64,000 bases of DNA from contig CM040449.1 in NCBI GenBank assembly GCA_022749755.1, forward strand, positions 6,033,157-6,097,156, read 5' to 3'. Source of the stretch: Azadirachta indica. Taxonomy: Eukaryota > Streptophyta > Magnoliopsida > Sapindales > Meliaceae. Made by a program: the position numbers and the translations under genes. The notes beneath the pieces were generated by a model. It saw only the letters and a program-made list of their open reading frames with translations, did not search any database and was not told the origin of the DNA. Shown here piece after piece: positions 54,748 to 64,000 of this stretch (within the stretch, counting starts at the first letter, position 1; each line of letters starts with the position of its first letter).

Positions 54748-56520
54748 AAATGTTGATCTGATCATGGTGAGATTGGTGGCAATATTTGTAAGTTTTAATT
54801 TTGTTCATACATTAGTTGTAAATGTCATATCAGCTAGCTGATCTTCACTTTGTTAATTAGAGCACTCATGAACTGATGCAAGGAACCTTTTTTATTTTTT
54901 GGTAACATATGATGTAGTTGCTACTCTTGGCAACCATAGCTTGTCATGCAGTAATGCTGCTTAACTCTGCTAACTCAAAATCCGAGTATCTAGCCGGAGT
55001 GCCCCAGAGTAAGCCATGCATGTATATGGTGGGAGATAAGACCAATTTATGGGTTATGCTTGTTGGCAATCACTCAACAGATTTCTCTCCAACTTTCTTC
55101 TTTTGATATTCTGTTTGGCTTACATAACTTAGGGAGCTTCAGTTTCTGTTAGGATTTTTTGCAATGAGGCAAGCCATGTTTATTACTCTTGCGCGTCGGT
55201 GAATGATGCACAGTCCATTGGTAAAATTGAATGGTCTCAAGATGACAGGAACTTCCATATGTTTCCAATCGCCGTTGTAGTACGAGGCCCCAAAATTCTT
55301 TCAGAAGTCAGAACTGCCTGATACCACATGGTCCTCGCCCTGTATTCAGAGCCAGTTTTGGATTTCTATCGTTCATACTGGGCTATTCCACTTTCGTCAT
55401 GTAATATTTTTCTTTTCCTTGCGTCCTTGACGGGTTCAATGCACATCGTGTTGCCAGGGCTGTTTTCTGGTCGGTAGGTACCGCTGACTATAATCAAATA
55501 TATTAATTGATTTAAGAAGTTTTTGGACTAATGAAAGTGAAGCATATTTGGTCTTTAGTTAAATCCGCCGTCTGGTTCCCGTTAACTTTTGAGTAACGGT
55601 ATTTCCACTCCATTTCAATGTAATTGCACCCCGGCGTACTGAAAATGTTTGTCCTAAGTACTGAAGAGTGAGAGCAAGGTTGGACCGGGTTAAATTGGGC
55701 CAACATCAAAACTAGCAAGTAAGCCCAAGTCTGATTTAATGACAGAAAAAATGGAAAATGTTTATCGGAGCTTTAAAAGTTAAAATAAATGTCCATTACG
55801 CCTGTTTTTTTAATTAATGTATTATTATTTTTTTATATTTTTTATAATATTTTATAATAAATTTTGATTTTATTTTTTAATATTTATAATATTTTTAATT
55901 TTATTATTTATAAATTAATTAAGTTGAAAGATAAAATTAAAAAGAAATAAAAATTAGAAGTAATAAAATATTAAAAAAGTATAAAAAATAATAGGATATT
56001 GACTAAAAAAAATAGAGGGATAACTGACATTCACCCATAAAATAATTGTTGCCTGATCAGTACTGGTGGATGGGATACTCTGGACTTGTTGGGGAGACCT
56101 GGTCTGCGCCGTTATTCTCATTATTTGAAATGCAAGGGTAACAGATTATAGCCGTTGCACTTGCGAAGCAACCTAGGCAAAGGCCCCACTTTTCATAACG
56201 TCATTTCAAAAACAACCAATCAGCTCATCCCACCTGTAAAATAATTTAAAACCAGTTGGTGGCTTATTGGCATGCTTTCCCTTTTAGCTCCATCTTGTAC
56301 TTTCCGTAACGGTGCTGCGCTCGAGGAGTTTCCCTTTGTATCTCATATCAGAGTTTCAACGGAATCTTTAATGCCAAGCACATAAACGCCAAACGTACAA
56401 GTCTCCCACTTAACATATTATATTCTAATTTCTGACGTGTCAAAGCTTTATTGGTGTTCCTCAATGGAGTTTTCGTTGTCCACGTTGTTTCCCGCGTGAA
56501 GACTTCGTTCTCGGTAGGCC
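54748..56520. other. Interval between the HhH and AVT6 genes
   Basis: The first few hundred bases are probably the HhH 3' UTR. A foldback element fills 55787-56033. The 68-codon and 62-codon frames here have no conserved features. The last 250 bp lead into the AVT6 promoter. Confidence 0.45.
55787..56033. mobile_element. AT-rich foldback MITE
   Basis: The left end AATGTCCATTACGCCTG and the inverted right end AATGTCAGTTATCCCTC match imperfectly. The similarity continues inward for about 50 bp more, as T-rich runs around AATTAATGTATTATTA on the left and AGTCAATATCCTATTA on the inverted right. The 247-bp unit therefore folds into one long hairpin and has no ORF. A target-site duplication is not clear. 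Confidence 0.65.
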
Positions 56521-56524
56521 ATCG

Positions 56525-56532
56525 TATAAAAA
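56525..56532 (+). promoter_or_regulatory. TATA box of the AVT6-like gene
   Basis: TATAAAAA, 82 bp before the ATG at 56614. Consensus and spacing are good, and would give a leader of about 50 nt. Confidence 0.65.
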
Positions 56533-56613
56533 GGGGCGGTCCACTCCTCGCAATTCTCTTCCTTATGTCTCTTAATCGGCCCTCGTTAGAGCTTCAGCGG
56601 ACAAATTTACAAA

Positions 56614-59600
56614 ATGACGATTCAGTCGTCCGCCGAGAGTAAGTACCGAAAGAATTCTAAAGCGCCTCTACTTCCACAAAAGCACGATGCCTTCGAGGCT
56701 CGCGAGTCTGGTATAGACAGCGCGTCGTTTTCAGGTGCCGTCTTTAATTTATCAACCACGATTGTGGGAGCCGGAATCATGGCTTTACCGGCAACGGTTA
56801 AACAACTGGGCTTAATTCCTGGGCTAATTATGATCGTACTTGTGTCTTGGTTGACGGAATCGTCTATAGACATGATAATGAGATTCAGTCGAGCTTCCAA
56901 GTCGGCCTCTTATTCCGGTGTCGTCGCCGATGCTTTTGGTGGGGTCGGTAGGACGTTATTGCAGGTCTGCATTGTTGTAAACAATTTGGGCATGCTTGTG
57001 GTTTACCTGATCATCATAGGTAATTGAATTTTTTTTAATTCTACTTTCATTACAACTTGGTCGTAAAAAATTGAAGGTTCTAACTTTTTGAGTTAATCAA
57101 CCAGTGAAATGCTTGCCGTTCGATTGGGAATCAACACTTTCTGCGTGAACGTGGCAGGCGATGTGCTATCGGGCACTTGGTTGAACGGGATTCACCATTC
57201 GGGGGTGACCGAAGAATGGCTCCGTCAACACTGGTGGACCACACGCTTCTCGTTGCTTCTGCTCACTACGCTCTTTATCATTGTTCCTCTCGTTTCATTC
57301 AAGCGCGTAGGTAAACTCCCCAATTTATTCATGCTAATTTATTTTATTGACTCACTTGAATAGCTAGAATAACAATTTGACTATCAAGACAGAACTACGT
57401 TTAACTTAGCTATAATCTTTCTGCAATGACTTTACATTACTTTCTTTGTTTAAACTTACTCCATTTGTCACGTTGTGCTTGTAAAAAAGTGTTTCTAGTT
57501 ATAGTGTTTATATAAGCATTGCAATGTGCATAATGGTGGTTGATGTTTGGACTTTTATTTCTCAGATTCATTGAGATACACATCAGCATTGTCAGTGGGT
57601 TTGGCCGTTGTCTTTGTGGTGATAACAGCCGGAGTGGCAATTGTTAAATTGCTTGATGGAAGCATTAGCATGCCGCGTCTATTGCCCCACATTGTCGATC
57701 AGGCATCATTTTGGAAGCTTTTCACCACTTTTCCAGTTCTAGTCACTGCCTATATCTGCCACCACAACAGTAAGTTCTGAAATGAAAATTTAATATCATT
57801 TAGTTCATCACAGCACATGAAGTAGTTAGTCATGTTGCCTTTCAAGTTCAGACCAAATTATTAATTTCTTTAATTGGTTTGATTTGCTTCTCTTTTGCTC
57901 AACTTATTATAATTGCATTCTTCTTCATCTTAATAGTTCAACTATGATATTTTGTATGAATAGAGAAATAACATGAAGGCAGTAGAACTTCTTTTTGTGA
58001 AAGATGTGGAACAACTGTATGTTGTTTTGTTGAACAAGTGTTCTAGTTCTAAGTCAGTTGAAACAGACAGCTCTCTTGATACATATTAGCAAAGTCCAAC
58101 TAGGCAAGATAAAAGTTCAGAATACTGTTACCTTCAAGGTGCTATTGAACGTGTTCTTTGGTGTTACTTTAGTGAAATGTGATTTTTATCAACCATATGT
58201 AAATTGTTGTATGTTTGAGGTGATTGGCTGAACACGACTTTACTCTCAGAATATGTCAGTAATTCCCATTTTATTGCAAAAAGGCAGAGCAAAACAAGGA
58301 ATCAATTTTATTTCACATCAATTACATCCCTCGCTAATTGTGATGTTCAAATTAATTCCATGTTAACAGCACCGAAAGCCTACTGTAGTACGAGCTGCTT
58401 TCAAGCTTCTAAAAGATTTACTCTTATTCATGACAAATGTGATGTTACCACTATATGTATATATGTAATTCTAATAGTCTGTTAAACTGCATCTAATTGG
58501 TTACTTCAGCTTTGTGACTATTTGCTTGTTAACTTGTACAACATGCTTTGCAGTTCACCCTATAGAGAATGAACTGAAAGACCCCACGCAGATTAAACCA
58601 ATTGTTCAGACATCTCTCACATTATGTTCAACTGTCTACATTGCTACCAGCTTCTTCGGACTTCTACTCTTTGGGGATCGTACTTTGGATGATGTACTTG
58701 CCAATTTTGATGGTGACCTTGGAATTCCATATAGCTCATTGCTGGATGATGTGGTTAGAGTGAGCTATGGCATCCACTTGATGCTCGTTTTCCCAAATGT
58801 GTTTTTCTCCCTTCGCCTCAATCTAGATGGTCTTCTCTTTCCCTATGCCATTCCCATTGCATTTGACAACCGGAGATTCTTCTTAGTAACTGCAGCTCTT
58901 ATGGGATTTATTTTTGTGGGAGCCAACTTTGTGCCTAGTATCTGGGATGCCTTCCAGTTCACTGGTGCAACAGCCGCTGTCTCTGTTGGGTTTATCTTTC
59001 CGGCTGCAATCACCCTTAGGTAAGTATTAGTGACATAAAGTAGAATTATTCGTGAATCCAAATCCAGCATGGTTATCTTAGAATCATTACAATGCTTGGT
59101 TGCCTCTTAGATCATACTCTTAGGATTGTAGCTGCATTATTAAGGCTTCCACGTCGAAGGACTGGGCAATATTCAGCCTTTCTGACCCTAGAAATATTCC
59201 ATTTAAAATTTGTAGCAGTTTTATTAATAGGAGTATACAAATTTTCCAAGGAATCAGAGTGTGTCTAGTGCTCATTGGAAAAAGGGTTTTGTGAAATCAA
59301 TAAGCAGTCAAGACAAAATTTTTCAAGCGCATTTGACTTGCATTGACTTCACAAATCAGAGTGCTTAAGGGGGCTTTGCACTCACGTCCATGATATCTGC
59401 AAAAGACAGCCTGAATTTCTAAGATTGAGGACAATCAGCAAAAATAAATTGTTGAGCACGAAGAAACCTATCTTTTATCTGGAAAAATTAATGAGTAGTT
59501 TTCTATTTGTGTTTGTGCAGGGATACTCACGGAATTGCAACAAAGAATGACAGACTGGCATCATGGTTGATGATCTTTTTAGCTGTCTCCTCAAGCACTG

Positions 59601-59659
59601 TTGCAGTCTTCAGTGACATTTACAGCATGTTCAGTGGTGACAATGGAGTTGGAGGCTGA
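56614..59659 (+). CDS. AVT6: Amino-acid transporter, AVT6 type
   Basis: Five exons (56614-57019, 57158-57310, 57566-57769, 58554-59019, 59521-59659) join to 455 aa. The protein belongs to the amino-acid/auxin permease (AAAP, SLC36/38-like) family. It has a short hydrophilic N-terminus with APLLP, then TM1 with the family signature AVFNLSTTIVGAGIMALPA (about 43-61), and about ten further hydrophobic segments. These include LTLCSTVYIATSFFGLLLFG and GIHLMLVFPNVFFSLRLN. Conserved ICHHNIHPIENEL lies in the central loop. The C-terminus ends YSMFSGDNGVGG. AVT6 proteins in Arabidopsis are placed at the vacuolar membrane and export amino acids, notably acidic ones, to the cytosol; substrate and location here are inferred from family. 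A TATA box lies 82 bp before the ATG. Confidence 0.93.
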
Positions 59660-60898
59660 CCTTAATGGGGGCAACCCTCTGGTTGCCATAGCGCAATTGC
59701 TGGTGGTCCCCAAGATGATGGGCTCGGGGCCTACTGAGATGATGCGTTTGGGCTACAGGTCAGGCAAAAGCTCTGGTTCCGTAAACGATTTTGATATTCT
59801 TCATTCTTGTATAGTAATAATGTACGGAATTTCATGTCCCATAATATCTATGTCAAACTGAAATGTGCAAAATTGATTGTCACTCCTAAGAGCTAGATTT
59901 CAGACGGTTGTGACACGTTGAATTTCATTGAAATTTTGCTTTACATTGAGGCAAGACATACTAATGTCAGTATCAGCTTTTCAGAAACTTAAAAATGGCA
60001 ACATGCCATGTGTACGCTAATTGATATGTCTAAAGAATAAGAGGATCGAGAGATATGTTGATCAAACCATCTTAAGCTGATTTTGACGCTCTGCCAACCA
60101 CCCAGTTCTAAATTTGGTAGTACACTAACTAGAATCATATTTACATCAACCAGTTTACCGCCCACAAGTTGCTTTTCTTAGACTAGGAATCCAACCTCCA
60201 CTGTTTAGCCGATACCTAAATGAGTTTCCGCCGAAGAATTCCTAGGTCTGCGTACTAGCTGAGCCATCATCAATATATATATATATATATATATAAAAAA
60301 AAAAAAAAAAAAAAAGCTTTACCAATTAATCTCCATAGGGTCGAATCTTTGTACTCTATATGTACTGATCTCAGAATCACTTTGGAAGCCTTTGGCAAAC
60401 ACTTCTTTTAGGATCCAATTAATAATCATGCTAGCTAGGGTTGATGTGGACGTTGTAGATCATTTCTTTTTTTTTGGCTATAGAAATAATCAAAGTCTTA
60501 ATTAAGAGTATGCATATCCTGATTTCGGATAGATAATGATAATGATAATGATAAATGGCCGTAAAATTGGTCATTCCATTTACTCAATGTAACCTTCATT
60601 TAAGCTTTTCCTTCACCAGCCATGCATACTCACTCGTCTTTGTCTGTTTTCTTTCAGATTCGAAATCATTATCTCCATCGAGTGCCTGCCTCGTTCTGTG
60701 CCACTACCTTTTCTAATTATAACTTGTAATGCCCATCGACTTCCATTTATAATTTAATTGGAAAAATATGCAGATAGCCTGCCCTGCGTAAAGGACAAAA
60801 TTGAAAATTGGAAAATTGGAAAATTATAATTTAATTGCGTGATTATAGCCGGATGATTGAATGATAGCTCACATGCAGCTGTACTGTAACGTAATAAT

Positions 60899-61338
60899 TA
60901 ATATAATCTTATTATAACATTTTAATTTAAAAATTATAATAATATTTTAACTCTTAATTATATATATTTTTTTTTTATTATTAAATATTTATAATATTTA
61001 ATTATATATAAATTTTAAAAATATATCGTACTATTAAAATAGTTTATTTAAAAATTATTTATAATTAATTGTAAAATTTTTTATAACATAACATAAAATT
61101 TGTTGTTAAAATTTCTTAAACATTTATATAATTATAAATAATTTTGACAATATTAATTATATATAATTTTTAAAATTAACTATTTTAATAATATAATATA
61201 TATATTTTTAAAAAAAAATATATAAATTAAATATTATATAAATTTGATAATAGATTTGAAAAAATAAATAAATAAATAATGAAAGATCAAAATATTATTA
61301 TAATTTTTAAATGTAAATGTCCAAATAAAATTATATTA
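60899..61338. mobile_element. AT-rich foldback element with near-perfect inner inverted repeat
   Basis: The 24 bases at 60925-60948 are the exact reverse complement of 61289-61312. The match extends outward, with about 24 of 30 positions agreeing between 60899-60928 and 61309-61338. The 440-bp unit has no ORF and is almost pure A/T, so it is best seen as a MITE or a similar foldback. Confidence 0.6.
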
Positions 61339-61554
61339 TCTATCTATTATAAAATAAAAAAATAAAGATAATATCATTATTTTAAATATTTTTAATAATA
61401 AAAAAATAAAATAGTTAAATTAAAATATAAATAGTAACTTTAGGGATATGTTTGACTTTCTCAAAAATTTAGGAGAGTTTCTTGCATTTCTTAAAACTTA
61501 GGGTAAAGCACAATGTCGCTTATATAAATAACCTAATTAAAATTATTTCTAAAT

Positions 61555-61578
61555 ACTAACACTAACACTAACACTAAC
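61555..61578. repeat. (ACTAAC)4 microsatellite
   Basis: Four clean ACTAAC units just downstream of the foldback element, related in composition to the TACTAA tract at 11.04 kb. Confidence 0.85.
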
Positions 61579-63372
61579 ACGCAGCATTAACCGTTGCAAA
61601 TTGCCAGTGTTTAATTGCGGCACTCAACCACCTAAGCAAACGATGCCGTTGCATGCAAGCATCGCGGAATAAGAGCAACCGCATTATTCGGTTCTCAACA
61701 CCGACATTTCAATTTGTACCATGACCTGTTAATTAGATTCCAAGCTCTGTTTCGGTTGTCCGAAACTCCGAATTCGGCCTAAATGTTTTGAAACTAATAA
61801 ACAACTAATATTGTCCTAATTAAAACCTACCCCAGAGAATTGGAACAAGGTAAACCCAGATATGTTTTGTCCTTAGTCTGGAATAATTTGAGCTAATTAA
61901 ATTAATTAACGTACATGCATCAGAGAGAAACCGGTTGGTTCCTGAGAAGTGATTAGGACGCCATGCTAGCTTTATATATATTGTTCAAGGGCTGCACGTT
62001 TAATATGTATTATTATTGGGTCGTTGTACGAAACCAACCATACAAATTAAAATACTTCACAAAAATATCATATCATATTATCTGTTCTTCTATTTTCACA
62101 CTATACAATTGAGTATTGACTACTTTCATTTCTAATATATAAGTTGACTCCATTGCTTTTTCTTTTTTCTTAAAATGTTAACAATTAACAGTAATAATTG
62201 CTAAATTTACTATAAATACAGTATAAATTATGTTTTATGATGGGAAATTTATGAAGTCAATTTTTGACCAGTTTGGAACAATATTACAAATTCACAAAAA
62301 GACTTATTCTCTTTTCCCGCCTAATTGGGTGGATTGGTTTTACAAGCCTTTGAATTGACAAACAATACAAGTCTACAACTAATAGCGATTGAACCAAATA
62401 TTTCAATATTGTAGCTCACCGATACATAGAGCTTGAAAGAAACAAAACGAAGTCACATTCCACATTACAGTCTTTGCACTAATAAAAGCTAAGCGAAAGA
62501 CTAAAATTTCAAATTAAAAATCAAAGCCAATGAGTCCATTCCATAGTTTCTATTGCCGATTTAAAAATTCCAAAAGTTTTTTAAGTGTCGGTGATGTCAT
62601 ACCATTGGGGTACCACCACACCCATACATTGTTTATAAGTCACTTATCATTCATTGTAAGATTAATTAATTAATTAATTAATCAATCGTTAATCAATCAA
62701 ACCATGATTTAATTAAATCCATAAAATTCAATCGGCCGTCCATTTGTATAAATATTATAATGTAGTTTAACATGATTCTAGTATACAAAACGGTTTGAAG
62801 ACCAATGTTGTTGTTTAATTTTATTGCACACCAAACCCAACCCCAACCCCAACCCCTTAAAATTCAATTAATTAAATAAATAAATCAATTCATTGAGCCC
62901 TCTTGGACCTACGTGTTTGCCGCTTGTTGTTATTACTCACTACTGAGGAAACTTCTGCAATTCTCTAATGTTTTCAATGATATACAAACGAAAAGGAAAA
63001 ATCAAAGGCAATCATATGCAGTAGAGCTGTCATCCATGAGTTGAGTTTGACTATGCCACCCTCCACCCCCCCTCGTTCATATTACCAACGCAATCCCATC
63101 TCGGTTCCGATTCCTTTGTCCTCTTCTGTGACGCCTCCCCTCAGTTGGATTTCTTTTTGTCAATTAAATTAATTGTAGAAATTACAACAAACAAATTCAT
63201 AGAAATAATGAAAAATGTGTGTGTGTGTGTGTGTGTGTTAATATACAGAGGGATTAGGTGGCAATCTACCGGAGATTGCGCACAAATACCTGGAGGCGCA
63301 ACATGCAACGCCGGCGGCTCCCTGAATTAGGATTTTGGATGATACCTCTGACCGTAGACCGCCGCTGCCCTC

Positions 63373-63661
63373 CACGTGTCCTTCTCTCCGCTCTTATTCC
63401 TCTCCTCCCTATTTTATAATTATCACGTGCGTTCTCTGATCTCCTCTATTCCTTGCACGTGTCACAGATCAACCATCCATCTTACAAAACAACAACTGCC
63501 TTAAATTGCCAATTTTACCCCTTATCCTTTAATGTAATTGTGTCCGTCTGTGCTGGGTGCAGTTGAGTAGTTTCAGTCTGTCAATTTTTTACATTTTTAT
63601 TTTTATTTATTTTTTGTTTTTTGAAATTTGAATTACATTGCGTTTTATCATGACTCACGTG
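63373..63661. promoter_or_regulatory. Cluster of four G-boxes (CACGTG)
   Basis: CACGTG occurs at 63373-63378, 63424-63429, 63456-63461 and 63656-63661. Three have ABRE-like or ACGT-core flanks (CCACGTGTC, GCACGTGTC, CACGTGAC). G-boxes bind bZIP and bHLH factors in abscisic-acid and light responses. No gene lies close enough on the left, so this probably belongs to a promoter of a gene to the right of the window. Confidence 0.6.
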
Positions 63662-63814
63662 ACGACAACTAAAATTTCAATGACAGAACTTGACTAACAT
63701 GCAGCTGAATTGCATAGGCTTTGATGTTCCCTACTGACAATAATTGATAGATTTCATCGGATCATTGAGATTTGTTCATGGATATGTCATAATTACCACA
63801 TTAATAACGCAAGT

Positions 63815-63833
63815 ACCACGGTAACACCGTGGT
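63815..63833. other. Short perfect hairpin
   Basis: ACCACGGT, three loop bases, then ACCGTGGT: an 8-bp perfect stem. It is not followed by a T-run and lies in DNA with no supported gene, so its role is unknown. Confidence 0.5.
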
Positions 63834-64000
63834 GCACTTTACTACTGTAGCCTTACCTCTATGACAGCTGGACTTCCAAATTTAGCCCTACGCGAGATTC
63901 ACACCCTATGACCACAAGTGTCGGTGCCCAATCCAATGTGTTGAGGCTAATTTTGACAATTTTTGTGGGCTTTTCTCATTATTCTCGGCAAAATCTTGTG

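Larger units (their letters stand above)
59660..63370. other. Gene-free interval downstream of AVT6
   Basis: After the AVT6 3' UTR no coding gene is recognisable. It holds (TA)n plus poly-A at about 60273-60316, a foldback at 60899-61338, four ACTAAC units at 61555-61578, a TTAA run at about 62661-62682, a C/A-rich CCCCAA run at about 62829-62855 and a (TG)n tract at about 63216-63238. A 61-codon frame after the TG tract (63145-63325) is not convincing. Confidence 0.5.

Noticed and set aside
62829..62855. CCCCAA-type run resembling telomeric repeat
   Set aside because: The unit CCCCAA/CCAACC is not the plant telomere repeat CCCTAAA and it is only about 27 bp, so it is a simple low-complexity tract.

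Overview
The window is nuclear DNA of a flowering plant, most likely a core eudicot. All nine genes are plant families with several GT-AG introns, the intergenic DNA is AT-rich with many (CT)n, (TA)n and (TG)n tracts, and the gene set (GRF, ANT, bHLH74-like, squalene epoxidase, AVT6) is that of a land plant. I suspect a woody rosid such as Citrus from the overall feel of the proteins, but the sequence alone does not prove it.

Layout: (1) 1-3341, minus strand: a GROWTH-REGULATING FACTOR gene with QLQ and WRC domains and a miR396 target site; its 3' end runs off the left edge. (2) 3.6-13.5 kb: a long AT-rich, microsatellite-rich gap with no gene I can support. (3) 13914-15580, plus: a two-RRM hnRNP-like protein with telo-box and Site II motifs upstream. 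(4) 16589-19609, plus: a plastid-type DUF3054 membrane protein in five coding exons. (5) 26681-29995, plus: an AINTEGUMENTA-like double-AP2 factor in nine coding exons, one of only 9 nt, with a leader holding several short upstream ORFs. (6) 40035-42484, plus: a bHLH74-like factor in eight coding exons with a long leader uORF. (7) 43497-44264, plus: an intronless RING-H2 protein. (8) 48952-44916, minus: squalene epoxidase in eight exons, convergent with the RING gene. (9) 51808-54747, plus: a small helix-hairpin-helix protein. (10) 56614-59659, plus: an AVT6-type amino-acid transporter. 59.7-64.0 kb is intergenic and ends in a cluster of G-boxes that looks like the promoter of a gene beyond the right edge.

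The genes do not form one pathway. GRF and ANT both promote organ growth and cell proliferation, and bHLH74 relatives act in growth and development, but there is no operon-like logic. Exon structures were rebuilt by hand from reading frame, splice consensus and family conservation; every complete CDS closes in frame (399, 259, 685, 432, 255, 536, 215 and 455 aa). No tRNA, rRNA, CRISPR array or intact transposon was found. At least three foldback (MITE-like) elements and one diverged local duplication are present. The most interesting unexplained signals are the linked uORF chain and the stop-free, frame-preserving intron in the ANT-like gene, and the roughly 75-codon spliced uORF in the bHLH leader.
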